From the NCBI GenBank assembly GCA_016281295.1, contig JAEEII010000207.1, forward strand, positions 1 to 64,000: 64,000 nt of DNA. The letters are read 5' to 3'. Under the pieces are notes generated by a model. It did no database searches and was not told where the DNA came from. It saw only the letters and a list, made by a program, of their open reading frames with translations. Positions 1 through 8,723 of this stretch are shown here, one piece after another; positions within the stretch are counted from its first letter, which is position 1, and every line of letters starts with the position of its first letter. Source of the stretch: Bacteroidales bacterium. Its GTDB lineage: Bacteria > Bacteroidota > Bacteroidia > Bacteroidales > F082. The position numbers and the translations under genes are program-made.

Positions 1-371
1 AGCTGAAGACCGTTAAGATTGCAGGCGTGCCCGTGCCGGCCTTGGAGGAGGTGCTGTTCGACGTGAAGGACATCAACCTCTTCACCAAGCCGATGTGGTA
101 TGCCGACGGGGTGCAGATTCTGAAAAACCTTGCACAACTGGGTATCGAGTCGGAGGTCTATACCGAGGTGAGCCGCATCTTGGATTACCAACGGAAGAAG
201 ACCACACAGAAAGTCAACCTTTACGAGAAGGTACAGATTCCTGGCTATAACGAAGCCATACGTAAGATCAAACGATACATGGAAGACGAGGAGAACCTCT
301 CCAAAGCTTCGCAAAAGATCGTGAAAAACAAACACATACTTGAAGAGGAGGAGGCTAACCATGGTAACTGA
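1..371 (+). CDS. ntpD: V/A-type ATPase subunit D, 3' part (5' end outside the window)
   Basis: This is the C-terminal part of the D subunit, the coiled-coil central stalk of the V1 rotor that links the catalytic head to the membrane ring. The frame is open from base 3, so the gene begins upstream; the first GTG in frame is internal. The visible part matches the family: the VPVPALEEV segment, then a long charged helix (YTEVSRILDYQRKKTTQKVNL) and IPGYNEAIRKIKRYMEDEENL, typical of the second helix of the D coiled coil. The stop overlaps the start of the next gene by 11 bases, and a purine-rich AGGAGG site for that gene lies inside this gene's end. This suggests translational coupling within an ATPase operon whose A and B subunit genes would lie to the left. 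Confidence 0.93.
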   Translation, partial: LKTVKIAGVPVPALEEVLFDVKDINLFTKPMWYADGVQILKNLAQLGIESEVYTEVSRILDYQRKKTTQKVNLYEKVQIPGYNEAIRKIKRYMEDEENLSKASQKIVKNKHILEEEEANHGN

Positions 372-2133
372 AATGACGAAATATGATTTCATCCTGCTCA
401 GTGGCGACGCTGATGCCTTCTTGGAGAAGCTGCAATCGGTGGGTGTGGTTGACATCACCCGCTCGATGAAGCCTGTCGATGAGAAATCGGAGAAACTGTC
501 CGCCCGTGCCGAGATCTACCGCAAGGCTCTCTCTGCCTTGAAAGCGGTTGAAAAAGCCGACAATCCAGGTCAGAAACCCACTGACTTAGCCGTGGAGGTG
601 ATGGAGACAGTGCGCGACAAAGAAGCCATCGAGGCTCAGTTGCCTCAACTGCGCAAGGATGCCGATGAACTGTTTCCGTGGGGACAGTTCGATGCCAAGA
701 GCCTCGAACGTCTCAAGGATACGGGTCTGAAACTACACTTCTACAAGGCGAAGGCCATCGACCCCGCCTGGAAAGAACAATATGCGCTGAGCGAGATTTC
801 GAACATCGGCGGCTACAGCTATTTCGTGGTTGTCGCTGACTCTGATGACTATGCCTTCCCCTTGAAGGAATTGCCCGCTCCCGACCGCGACTACGCGGCG
901 TTGGAGAAGGAGATCGCCGACTTGGAAGCGCAAGTCAAAGAAAAGGACCAGCGTCTTGCCCAACTGAAATGTTACGAGGGTGATATTCAGAAGGAATTGG
1001 ATAAAGCCCTCTCGAAACTCGACCTGCATCTGGCACATGTCTCTGGCGAGAAAGCCGCTGAGGATTATATCACAGTCTTCGAGGGCTTTGCTCCTGTCGA
1101 GCATGAGCCTGCCATGAGAGAGATGCTTGACAAAGAGGGTATCCTTTACTTGGAAGATCAAGCCAAAGTGGATGATAATCCTCCTATTAAGCTGAAAAAC
1201 AATAAGTTCGTATCGATGTTTGAGTTGTTGACCGACATGTACGGACGGCCTAAATACGACGAGTTCGACCCGACGGTCTTCATCTCCATCTTCTTCATGC
1301 TCTTCTTTGCCTTCTGTATGGGCGATGCGGGCTATGGCTTGGTGCTTATCATCGCAAGCCTTGGCTTGAAGAAGGTGTTGGGTAAGATTGCTCCATTAGG
1401 CATTACCTTGGGTATTGCTACCACCGTGATAGGACTTTTGTTCCATACGTTTTTCTCTACCGACATGCTTACCTGGAGTTGCATCCCTGACAGCGTGAAG
1501 CGTTTCATGTTGCCTTCAACGATTGCTGGCTTTGACGGCACGATGGTGCTGGCGTTGCTTGTCGGTATTGTGCATATCTGTCTTGCCATGATTGTGAAGA
1601 CTTACCAAAGCACCAAGGTGAAGGGCTTCGCCAACTCCTTGGGCACTTGGGGTTGGACATTGCTCATCGTGGGTGGAGTCATCGTGGGTGGTTTGGCCCT
1701 AATGGGTGTTATGGACAAGGCGGTGACCAAGTGGGTCATCATCGGCCTCGGCATTCTGTCGGCTTTGGGCATCTTCTTCCTCAACGACTTGCATCGTAAT
1801 CCTTTGCTCAATGTGGGTTCGGGCTTATGGGAGACCTATAACACGGCCACGGGTTTGCTTGGTGATGTGCTGAGTTACCTTCGTTTGTATGCTTTGGGTT
1901 TGGCGGGCGCCAAGCTCGGCGAGGCCTTCAACGCCATTGGCTTGCAGGCTTTGGGCGATGGTGGTGTTGGCTGGGTGTGGTTCATCCTCATCGTGGTGAT
2001 TGGCCATACGCTGAATGTGGCTATGTGTGTGCTGGGTGCCTTTGTGCATCCGTTGCGTCTCAACTTCCTCGAGTTCTTCAAAAACTCTGGTTACGAAGGC
2101 TCGGGGCGGAGTTATCACCCTTTGGGGAGGTGA
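361..2133 (+). CDS. ntpI: V/A-type ATPase subunit I (membrane stator, subunit a homologue)
   Basis: Subunit I holds the half-channels through which the ion reaches the rotating K ring. The ATG at 361 is preferred over the in-frame start 21 bases upstream because an AGGAGG site lies just before it. The protein is about 590 residues, near the family norm. The N-terminal ~300 residues are soluble and coiled-coil-rich (alternating E/K/L runs, for example DLEAQVKEKDQRLAQLK). The C-terminal half holds about seven hydrophobic segments, starting at the FISIFFMLFFAFCMGDAGYG signature. The conserved LLGDVLSYLRLYALGLA segment supplies the essential arginine that faces the rotor carboxylates. The gene lies between D and K subunit genes, the usual order in Bacteroidota. 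Confidence 0.95.
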   Translation: MVTEMTKYDFILLSGDADAFLEKLQSVGVVDITRSMKPVDEKSEKLSARAEIYRKALSALKAVEKADNPGQKPTDLAVEVMETVRDKEAIEAQLPQLRKDADELFPWGQFDAKSLERLKDTGLKLHFYKAKAIDPAWKEQYALSEISNIGGYSYFVVVADSDDYAFPLKELPAPDRDYAALEKEIADLEAQVKEKDQRLAQLKCYEGDIQKELDKALSKLDLHLAHVSGEKAAEDYITVFEGFAPVEHEPAMREMLDKEGILYLEDQAKVDDNPPIKLKNNKFVSMFELLTDMYGRPKYDEFDPTVFISIFFMLFFAFCMGDAGYGLVLIIASLGLKKVLGKIAPLGITLGIATTVIGLLFHTFFSTDMLTWSCIPDSVKRFMLPSTIAGFDGTMVLALLVGIVHICLAMIVKTYQSTKVKGFANSLGTWGWTLLIVGGVIVGGLALMGVMDKAVTKWVIIGLGILSALGIFFLNDLHRNPLLNVGSGLWETYNTATGLLGDVLSYLRLYALGLAGAKLGEAFNAIGLQALGDGGVGWVWFILIVVIGHTLNVAMCVLGAFVHPLRLNFLEFFKNSGYEGSGRSYHPLGR

Positions 2134-2136
2134 GAA

Positions 2137-2162
2137 TTTATAATTTATAATTTATAATTTAG
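2137..2162 (+). repeat. Short A/T tandem repeat between ntpI and ntpK
   Basis: About three copies of a 9-base unit close to ATTTATAAT follow the ntpI stop. Similar AATTTATAATT/AATTTAGAATT runs occur at other gene ends here (4054-4083, 7514-7575, 32601-32665). This gap holds no visible terminator with a U-tract, so I and K are probably co-transcribed. Confidence 0.6.
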
Positions 2163-2195
2163 AGAGAGATACAACAATTAACAATTAAACAATAA

Positions 2196-2636
<441 letters not shown>

Positions 2637-2659
2637 AACCAGATTGATTATCGAATTCT

Positions 2660-2698
2660 GTAGAGACGTCATATTATGGCGTCTCTACGTTTTTATTC
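2660..2698. terminator. Bidirectional terminator made of a dispersed palindrome
   Basis: GTAGAGACG (2660-2668) pairs with CGTCTCTAC (2680-2688) around an 11-base loop, followed by GTTTTTATT. It lies between the convergent ntpK and the minus-strand gene ending at 2693, so it can serve both. The same stem and the same loop recur at 50325-50352, so this is a repeated element and not an ordinary one-off terminator. Confidence 0.85.
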
Positions 2699-4024
2699 CC
2701 ATTGGAACAAATTGATCCCGAAGGTGAATTCAGCATAGTCGATTACCACCTCGTGAACCTTCATGAAGGAGCCGACGAACATGTTGCGTTTCTCACCGAG
2801 GTAATATTTGAAGCCTAAGCGACCGTAGAAAGTGCGGTAGCAGGGTGGGAGATAGGCGTCCTCGAAGTTGCTCTCCGACGACTCGGGCAGACCCCAGGTC
2901 TTTTTCTGGTCGGTGCCGTAATAGATGCCGTGCCAGAGGTAATAGGCACCGCCGAGGCAGAAGGCAAAGCGGTTGTAGTTGATTTCGAACATGGCAGAGG
3001 GTGCCAGATGGAGCCCGCGGGCAAAGCGGTATTCCATCAAGGGGATGGCATCGTCACCCGTGAAATATTCATGGCCTTCATCATACATCTGATGGGCTTT
3101 TTGGTACATGCGTTTGGACTCGCCGGTCCAGCCGAAATCCAAAGCCACATCATAGCTGAACTTGGGATGGAACTGCCGGTGGATGCCCACTTGTATCACA
3201 TCGGCGAAATAATAAGGACGTTCTGAAGGCATGTCGGGAAGCATTGACCCGTCGGGAGCTTGATAGCTGCGCATCCATTCGTTGGTCTGCAACAGTCCGA
3301 CCGAGTTGCTGGCAAAGACTGCGGTGGTCTTCTTGAACTCGGGACGTGGCGACTCTTTGGGAATGAGTACCGGCCTTCCGTTGGGGTGATACCTCACTCC
3401 CGCAAGCCAGCTGAACACGTTGATGCCGCAGTTGGGCAGACGAAAGGCAGCGTTGGACGAGTGGGAGAACTGGTAACGGATGAGGAAGTCAAGGTTGTCC
3501 TCGATCATAAAAGTGGGACCTGCGTCAATGGCCAAATGCACGTTGACAACAGAGCCGATGAACTCGTCACCGTGTTTGGTCCAAAACGAGAGACCACCCA
3601 TGAGGTCATAGTCGAACGACCAGTATTTGCCACGATACAGGTGCCCGTTGATGAAGCCTCCCGTGGAGATACAGTCGCCAAGAGGCCTCCAGCTCTCTAT
3701 CTCGTTGCCGCTCTCATCACGGTATTTGTATTGGATGCTGTCCACGTTGTTTTTCTCGAAACGGAGAAACGCCCCGTAAGAGAGGTAGTTGAAGTCTTTT
3801 TCCCACTGCGCCCGTCCGTCGGTCTGTCGGGAGACACGTAAGTCGAGACCGTATTGAGGTAACACCTTCATATAGGCATGACGTTCCTCAAAAGGGAAAT
3901 ATCTCCCGAGCCGGGTGTCGATTTCCCAGATGTTACGGCTGTCGTTCCAGAGAGGGTTGGTGGTTTGTGAAAAAACAAAAAAAGGTGCGAAAAAAAACGC
4001 TAAAAACAAAAATGCTTTCTTCAT
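2693..4024 (-). CDS. PagL/acyloxyacyl-hydrolase-like outer-membrane protein
   Basis: A 443-residue exported protein with signal peptide MKKAFLFLAFFFAPFFVFSQ. The first half resembles PagL-type lipid A deacylases, outer-membrane barrels that remove an acyl chain from lipid A: a beta-strand-rich region leads to IRYQFSHSSNAAFRLPNCGIN, which holds an H-x-S pair (H188, S190) followed by N, like the catalytic H-x-S(N) of PagL. The matching acid residue could not be assigned. The second half (about residues 240-443) is again rich in alternating aromatic strands and ends in an F/W-terminated strand (GINLFQWE), so the protein is much longer than plain PagL (about 170 residues) and may hold a second barrel-like unit. 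It converges on ntpK. Family assignment is moderate; enzyme activity is inference. Confidence 0.6.
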   Translation of the reverse strand: MKKAFLFLAFFFAPFFVFSQTTNPLWNDSRNIWEIDTRLGRYFPFEERHAYMKVLPQYGLDLRVSRQTDGRAQWEKDFNYLSYGAFLRFEKNNVDSIQYKYRDESGNEIESWRPLGDCISTGGFINGHLYRGKYWSFDYDLMGGLSFWTKHGDEFIGSVVNVHLAIDAGPTFMIEDNLDFLIRYQFSHSSNAAFRLPNCGINVFSWLAGVRYHPNGRPVLIPKESPRPEFKKTTAVFASNSVGLLQTNEWMRSYQAPDGSMLPDMPSERPYYFADVIQVGIHRQFHPKFSYDVALDFGWTGESKRMYQKAHQMYDEGHEYFTGDDAIPLMEYRFARGLHLAPSAMFEINYNRFAFCLGGAYYLWHGIYYGTDQKKTWGLPESSESNFEDAYLPPCYRTFYGRLGFKYYLGEKRNMFVGSFMKVHEVVIDYAEFTFGINLFQWE

Positions 4025-4080
4025 GATCAGGTTGCCCCCAAAGGCAAAAAATCTCTAAATTATAAATTATAAATTCTAAA

Positions 4081-5571
4081 TTATTTCTTGCTCCAACTAG
4101 TCCCCTCTTTGCCGTCTTTTAAAACGATATCATATTTGGCAAGCTCATCGCGGATGAGGTCCGAGGTGGCCCAGTCTTTCTTGGCGCGTGCTTCCTTGCG
4201 GATGTCGATGATGGTCTGCATGAGGCCTTTCACCAGGTCGCCATTGCCTTCGGAGGCATTGCTGTCAACGAGACCCAGGATGTCGAACACAAAGCCGTTG
4301 AGGGTCTTGTTAAGCAGTTCCAGCTCTTTGGCGTTGATCTGTGCTTTGCCATCTTTGATGGTGTTGATGATGCGCACCAATTCAAATAAGTTAGCGATGA
4401 CGATAGGGCTGTTGAAGTCATCGTTCATGGCGTCATAGCAGGCATCAGCGATCTTTTGGATGTCGAGGTCGGCAGCGCTATCGGTGGCTTTCAACCCATT
4501 GGCGGTTTTGACACCTTCCATGAGGCGGTTGTAGCCTTTTTCAGCAGCTTGTAAGGCTTCGTTGCTGAAGTCGAGGGTGCTGCGGTAGTGGGCTTGCAGG
4601 ATGAAGAAACGGATGGTCATGGGGCTGTAGGGCTGCGCAAGCATCTCCTCGCCCTTGGCGTTGATGTGGCTGCCATTGAAGAACTCATCGAGGGTGATGA
4701 AGTTGCCTAATGACTTGCCCATCTTCTGTCCGCCGATGGTGATCATGTTGTTATGCATCCAATAGACCACGGGTTGTTTGCCGTTGGCAGCCATGCTCTG
4801 GGCGATTTCCGACTCATGGTGGGGGAACATGAGGTCCATGCCACCGCCGTGGATGTCGAAGGTCTCGCCGAGGTATTTGCACCCCATCGCGGAGCATTCC
4901 GCATGCCATCCCGGGAAGCCGTCGCTCCAAGGTGAGGGCCAGCGCATGATGTGTTTCGGCTCGGCCTTCTTCCATAGGGCGAAGTCAACGGGGTTGTGTT
5001 TCTCTTCCTGGCCGCTCAGCTCGCGCGTGGTGTTGAGCATCTCCTCGAAGTTGCGTCCCGAGAGGATACCGTAAGGATGCACCTTATTATATTTCTCGAT
5101 GTCGAAATACACGGAGCCGTTCTCCACGTAGGCGAAGCCGTTGTCGAGGATCTTCTGCACCATGGCGATCTGTTCGATGATATGGCCTGAGGCATGTGGC
5201 TCGATGGACGGGCGTAGCACATTCAGCTTGTCCATGGCGGCATGGTAGCGATTGGTGTAGTACTGTGCCACCTCCATGGGTTCAAGATTCTCGAGTCGTG
5301 CTTTCTTGGCGATTTTGTCCTCGCCTTCATCGGCGTCGTGTTCCAGGTGACCCACATCGGTGATGTTACGTACATAACGCACTTTGTAGCCGAGGTGTTT
5401 CAAATAGCGGAACACCAGGTCGAAGGTGATGGCAGGACGGGCGTGACCCAGGTGGGCGTCGCCATAGACGGTAGGACCGCAGACGTACATGCCCACATGC
5501 GGGGCGTTGAGTGGCTTGAAAGGTTGTTTGCAGCGTGAGAGGCTGTTATAGATGTATAAGGCGTTTTCCAT
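4081..5571 (-). CDS. cysS: Cysteinyl-tRNA synthetase
   Basis: Charges tRNA-Cys with cysteine in the cytoplasm. This class I synthetase of 496 residues starts at the ATG at 5571 ([11 protein letters not shown]). An in-frame extension up to 5604 is rejected because a -7 promoter box (5594-5601) would lie inside it. Visible motifs: [18 protein letters not shown] holds the first zinc cysteine and the HIGH-type signature; GWHAECSAM and FPHHESE supply further zinc ligands; [10 protein letters not shown] is the KMSKS loop in its KMGKS form. The C-terminal helical anticodon-binding region ends with [20 protein letters not shown], typical of CysRS. The gene stands alone, head to tail with the PagL-like gene. 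Confidence 0.97.
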   Translation of the reverse strand: MENALYIYNSLSRCKQPFKPLNAPHVGMYVCGPTVYGDAHLGHARPAITFDLVFRYLKHLGYKVRYVRNITDVGHLEHDADEGEDKIAKKARLENLEPMEVAQYYTNRYHAAMDKLNVLRPSIEPHASGHIIEQIAMVQKILDNGFAYVENGSVYFDIEKYNKVHPYGILSGRNFEEMLNTTRELSGQEEKHNPVDFALWKKAEPKHIMRWPSPWSDGFPGWHAECSAMGCKYLGETFDIHGGGMDLMFPHHESEIAQSMAANGKQPVVYWMHNNMITIGGQKMGKSLGNFITLDEFFNGSHINAKGEEMLAQPYSPMTIRFFILQAHYRSTLDFSNEALQAAEKGYNRLMEGVKTANGLKATDSAADLDIQKIADACYDAMNDDFNSPIVIANLFELVRIINTIKDGKAQINAKELELLNKTLNGFVFDILGLVDSNASEGNGDLVKGLMQTIIDIRKEARAKKDWATSDLIRDELAKYDIVLKDGKEGTSWSKK

Positions 5572-5593
5572 GATGGAGTGAATAAAAACGCTG

Positions 5594-5601
5594 CAAAAAT
5601 A
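5594..5601 (-). promoter_or_regulatory. -7 box of the cysS promoter
   Basis: On the minus strand this reads TATTTTTG, matching the Bacteroidota -7 consensus TAnnTTTG, 22 bases before the cysS ATG. It fixes the cysS start at 5571. No convincing -33 TTTG was seen. Confidence 0.6.
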
Positions 5602-5710
5602 CAAAATATAAACGAAATAACATGGATGATGTTAGAAATTGCTTTATTCCGTTCTTTATACTAATTTTTTTGTTTTTTAAAAATTTTTAAAAAAATTAAT
5701 TTTTTTTGAT

Positions 5711-5893
5711 TTCCCAGACGCTGCGTTTCACGAACGGGATGCGTGTGGCGGGCAACTGGAAGACATCGGGCTCGGATGAGGGTCTCGCGGTCGAGGAATA
5801 CGACAGCGGAGCCTCGCCTCGGGCGTGTACCTGCTGCGTCTGACCAGCCAAGGAAATGTGAGAGTTCAGAAAATAGTCATCAACAAGAGATAA
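5711..5893 (+). pseudogene. Decayed remnant of a T9SS type A sorting domain
   Basis: After an A/T-rich stretch (5580-5710, otherwise empty apart from the cysS promoter) the base composition changes to G/C-rich. Two frames carry pieces of a T9SS C-terminal domain. One frame gives GLAVEEYDS; the other gives SLASGVYLLRLTSQGN and then VRVQKIVINKR and a stop at 5891-5893. Joined, they match the end of type A sorting domains (LxVxxLxSGVYLLRL...KIV). The frame change near 5805-5815 and the absence of an upstream body show a broken relic. The call rests on about 40 residues. Confidence 0.5.
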
Positions 5894-5907
5894 GGGAGGG
5901 TAAAGTC

Positions 5908-6210
5908 ATGAAAAGAGAAGAAAGAAGACAGAAGAGAGAAGTCAGAATGAGTGTGAGAACCATCCTCATGGCGATGGTCATGACGGTCGCGCTGCTGGGT
6001 CCAGCGGTGTCGCCAAAGGCGGAAGCCCAGATCATCCTTCAGGATGAGGAGTTCGACATCAACGGACGGCGTGGGATGACGGGGGATGAACTCCCGACAC
6101 TTCCTCTGCTGGGCTTGACGACGGACCAGTACGCCCCTCTCGATGGTGGCATACTGCTGCTGAGTTGCCTCGGCGGTGCCTATCTGCTGCGCAAGCGGAA
6201 GAAGAAATAG
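5908..6210 (+). CDS. Small exported protein with a PLDGG/membrane/basic C-terminal sorting-like tail
   Basis: A 100-residue protein with a GGGAGGG ribosome site 7 bases before the ATG at 5908. An alternative ATG at 5947 (MSVRTILMAMVM) would start directly at the signal peptide and would exclude the repeat-like KREERRQKREVR segment. A signal peptide ends near KAEAQ. The middle is short and acidic. The C-terminus reads YAPLDGGILLLSCLGGAY then LLRKRKKK: a P-L-D-G-G motif, one hydrophobic helix and a basic tail, the architecture of PEP-CTERM-type sorting signals; in Bacteroidota I recall such tails being named PID-CTERM. It follows the T9SS remnant directly. No sorting enzyme is visible here, and the function is unknown. 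Confidence 0.65.
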   Translation: MKREERRQKREVRMSVRTILMAMVMTVALLGPAVSPKAEAQIILQDEEFDINGRRGMTGDELPTLPLLGLTTDQYAPLDGGILLLSCLGGAYLLRKRKKK

Positions 6211-6264
6211 TCGTCGGTGTGTTCAAAAAAACAAAAAAAGAACGCAATCTATCGAAGCATTTTG

Positions 6265-6272
6265 TAACTTTG
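6265..6272 (+). promoter_or_regulatory. -7 box of the kbl promoter
   Basis: TAACTTTG fits TAnnTTTG and is followed by a 51-base leader before the kbl ATG. No clear -33 element is seen; the upstream sequence is a run of A residues. Confidence 0.55.
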
Positions 6273-6323
6273 CAGCCAGTCAAATGACTCACTGAACAAC
6301 AGAACAACTTAAAACTATACAAA

Positions 6324-7511
6324 ATGTACGCAAATTTTCAAGAATATCTGAAGAAGGAATTGGCTCAGATTGAAGCCGATGGCCTCTACAAACGTGAACG
6401 TATCATCGAGAGTGCACAAGGTGCTGAAATCATGGTTGGTGGTAAGGTTTGCCTCAACTTCTGCGCAAACAACTACCTCGGCCTCGCTGACAATCCGGAG
6501 CTGATTCAAGCCGCCAAAGACGGCATGGATGCCCGTGGCTATGGCATGGCCTCCGTGCGTTTCATCTGTGGTTGCCAAGACCTTCATAAGAAGCTGGAAG
6601 CTAAGATTGCTGAGTTCTTCGGCACTGAGGACACCATCCTCTACGCCGCTTGCTTCGATGCCAACGGTGGTGTGTTCGAGCCGTTGCTTGGACCTGATGA
6701 CGCCATCATCTCCGACGCGCTGAACCACGCCTCCATCATCGACGGTGTTCGCCTCTGCAAAGCCCAGCGCTTCCGTTATGCCAACGCCGACATGGCTGAC
6801 CTCGAGAAGCAACTTCAGGATGCGCAGAAATGCCGTTTCCGCCTCATCGTCACTGACGGTGTGTTCTCCATGGACGGCAACGTATGCCCGCTCGATAAGA
6901 TCTATGAATTGGCCCAGAAGTACAACGCCATGGTGATGGTCGATGAGAGCCACTCCGCTGGTGTGGTCGGCCGCACGGGTCGTGGTGTCACCGAGCACTA
7001 CAACCTCCGTGGTAAGATTGAGATCCTCACTGGTACCCTCGGCAAGGCCTTCGGTGGCGCCATGGGTGGCTTCACCACCGGTCGCAAGGAAATCATCGAC
7101 ATGCTGCGTCAGCGTTCCCGTCCGTACCTCTTCTCCAACTCGATGGCTCCTGGCCTCGTGGCCGCTGGTATCCGCATGTTCGAGATGATGAGCGAGACCA
7201 ACACGCTGCAAGACAAGCTGCACGCCAACACTGACTACTTCATCAAGAAGATGACTGAGGCCGGCTTCGACTGCAAGCCTTCGCAATCCGCCATCTGCGC
7301 CGTGATGCTCTACGACGCCCCGCTGTCGCAGAAGTTCGCCGCCAAGTTACAGGAAGAAGGCATCTTCGTCACTGGTTTCTACTATCCTGTGGTGCCGAAG
7401 GGACAAGCCCGTATCCGCGTTCAGGTGAGCGCCGCCCACGAGCGTGAGCACCTCGACAAGTGCATCGCCGCCTTCGTGAAGATTGGCAAGGAACTCGGTG
7501 TTTTGAAGTAA
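6324..7511 (+). CDS. kbl: Glycine C-acetyltransferase (2-amino-3-ketobutyrate CoA ligase)
   Basis: Converts 2-amino-3-oxobutyrate plus CoA into glycine and acetyl-CoA, the second step of threonine breakdown; PLP-dependent and cytoplasmic. The 395-residue length is that of the alpha-oxoamine synthase family. Visible landmarks: FCANNYLGLADNPELI near the N-terminus; GMASVRFICG; MVDESHSAGVVG with the PLP-contacting Asp and His; and TGTLGKAFGGAMGG with the PLP-binding lysine. Related enzymes (BioF, serine palmitoyltransferase) share the fold, but the GMASVRFICGCQDLHK pattern and the tdh gene nearby favour Kbl. It is G/C-richer and more strongly codon-biased than its neighbours, in line with high expression. 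Confidence 0.95.
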   Translation: MYANFQEYLKKELAQIEADGLYKRERIIESAQGAEIMVGGKVCLNFCANNYLGLADNPELIQAAKDGMDARGYGMASVRFICGCQDLHKKLEAKIAEFFGTEDTILYAACFDANGGVFEPLLGPDDAIISDALNHASIIDGVRLCKAQRFRYANADMADLEKQLQDAQKCRFRLIVTDGVFSMDGNVCPLDKIYELAQKYNAMVMVDESHSAGVVGRTGRGVTEHYNLRGKIEILTGTLGKAFGGAMGGFTTGRKEIIDMLRQRSRPYLFSNSMAPGLVAAGIRMFEMMSETNTLQDKLHANTDYFIKKMTEAGFDCKPSQSAICAVMLYDAPLSQKFAAKLQEEGIFVTGFYYPVVPKGQARIRVQVSAAHEREHLDKCIAAFVKIGKELGVLK

Positions 7512-7523
7512 TTTGGAATTTAG

Positions 7524-7573
7524 AATTTAGAATTTAGAGGGAGAGAGCGACAAATCCCTCTAAATTCTAAATT
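7524..7573. terminator. Bidirectional terminator, A/T palindrome of a dispersed family
   Basis: An 18-base arm beginning AATTTAGAATTTAGAGGG (7524-7541) pairs perfectly with 7556-7573 around a 14-base loop ending CGACAAAT. It lies between convergent kbl and the lipoprotein gene ending at 7581. An identical 18-base stem is found at 32611-32658. Confidence 0.85.
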
Positions 7574-7580
7574 TTTAATT

Positions 7581-8114
7581 CTATTCATATTGCCAATTGT
7601 ACCAGCCTTTGGGAAGCACAATCCTGAACTCGAATGTGTCGCCGTTTATCAACTTGCCACTGGCAGTGTAAACGAAATCGCTGTTTTCATCACCTGTGAT
7701 GGTCATGGTGCCTTCGGTGAAAATGGTACGATCGAAATTGGTTTCTCCAATATGACCATCCCACCATTCATTGTCGATACGGAAACCAAAATCGACGATC
7801 TCGCCACAGACAAACAATTGCAGCTCTTCATTGTTACTGCTGGTGTAATACTTTGTGAGATCAAAGGTTTTGTTCAGCTGTGATTGAAAGATGTGATGAC
7901 CACAGAAACTAACTGCGGGGTACCCTTGTGGGCCTAATTCAGTGGATTCTCCTACCAGTTCTCCACTAATGCCTCCGTAAAGCTCTAGGTTTGTCATGTG
8001 ATAGGTGACATCGTTGTAAATGAATGTGTTGTCGGCGATGGTTTGTTCATCTTTTTTGCAAGCGGTGAATAACAAGGTTACCGCTGCCAGTACGATTAAA
8101 AGCTTTGTTTTCAT
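7581..8114 (-). CDS. Lipoprotein, first of three tandem paralogues (distal)
   Basis: A 177-residue predicted lipoprotein: MKTKLLIVLAAVTLLFTAC with the lipobox ending in the acylated Cys, then KKDEQ. The mature part is beta-strand-rich. It ends in a pattern shared with its two neighbours: FTEGTMTITGDENSDFVYTASGKLINGDTFEFRIVLPKGW (split here as the motifs TxTG/T..., G-x-L-x-x-G/D-D-T, and xLYxP). I do not recognise a named family. It is the last gene of a three-gene minus-strand run, 11 bases after the second gene. The KK after the Cys does not settle inner or outer membrane placement. Function unknown. Confidence 0.75.
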   Translation of the reverse strand: MKTKLLIVLAAVTLLFTACKKDEQTIADNTFIYNDVTYHMTNLELYGGISGELVGESTELGPQGYPAVSFCGHHIFQSQLNKTFDLTKYYTSSNNEELQLFVCGEIVDFGFRIDNEWWDGHIGETNFDRTIFTEGTMTITGDENSDFVYTASGKLINGDTFEFRIVLPKGWYNWQYE

Positions 8115-8125
8115 TAGTGTAATGT

Positions 8126-8671
8126 TTATCTGTTAATGAATTTTTCTCTCGGAATGTAGAGGTCAACGGTGAAGGTGTCGTCGCTCTTTAAGACACCGTC
8201 AAGCGACAGAACGAAGGCATCATTCTCAAGGGTGATGGTCATCTCGCCACTCTTGAAGATGGAAGTGTTCTCAAAGTTGGTTCCATTGATGTGACCACTC
8301 CATGTGTTTCCATGGACACTGTGGTGGAATTTGTTGTAAAACCAATGATTTTCAGGGCTATAAAACTTGTTGGCCCAAATGCAGTAGCCGTTTTGTTCAG
8401 CGATGTTACCTGCCGCTAAGTCAAAAGTCTTATTGAGATTGTCTTTGTTAATTTCACAGTCGAAGGAGTACTCTGGGTGATCCTGTTCTTCTTCCAACTC
8501 GGTCCAACCACTAATATAATAGGCTGTGCCATCATGATAGACTTGAACACTGCTGGTTAGTTGTCGGGTTTCCCCATTCCAAGTCAGTTCGTTCTTATAG
8601 GTTTTATCTTTGCCACAAGCGGTGAACAACATGGCTACCGCTGCCAATACGATGATAAGTTTTGTTCTCAT
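8126..8671 (-). CDS. Lipoprotein, second of three tandem paralogues
   Basis: A 181-residue predicted lipoprotein with MRTKLIIVLAAVAMLFTAC and GKD after the acylated Cys. The mature domain shares its layout with both neighbours: an N-terminal LxxNGETRxLT strand pair, a central FDLAAG segment (FDLT in the neighbours), a W-x-G-H-I-N/G-x-T-N-F turn also present in the distal copy, then FKSGEMTITLENDAFVLSLDG and LKSDDTFTVDLYIP. The signal-peptide coding region is nearly the same in all three genes while the mature parts have diverged, which suggests duplication followed by divergence. Function unknown. Confidence 0.75.
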   Translation of the reverse strand: MRTKLIIVLAAVAMLFTACGKDKTYKNELTWNGETRQLTSSVQVYHDGTAYYISGWTELEEEQDHPEYSFDCEINKDNLNKTFDLAAGNIAEQNGYCIWANKFYSPENHWFYNKFHHSVHGNTWSGHINGTNFENTSIFKSGEMTITLENDAFVLSLDGVLKSDDTFTVDLYIPREKFINR

Positions 8672-8723
8672 AATATTTGTTAATCAGCATTGTTTGAGAT
8701 GATAAGATTTCCTACTTAATGTT

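Noticed and set aside
4705..4740. KMGKS in place of KMSKS in cysteinyl-tRNA synthetase
   Set aside because: A tolerated variant of the loop; all other motifs are intact.
6315..7286. Long open frame (323 codons) on the minus strand opposite kbl
   Set aside because: It mirrors the codon bias of the strongly conserved kbl gene and has no family features; kbl itself is certain.
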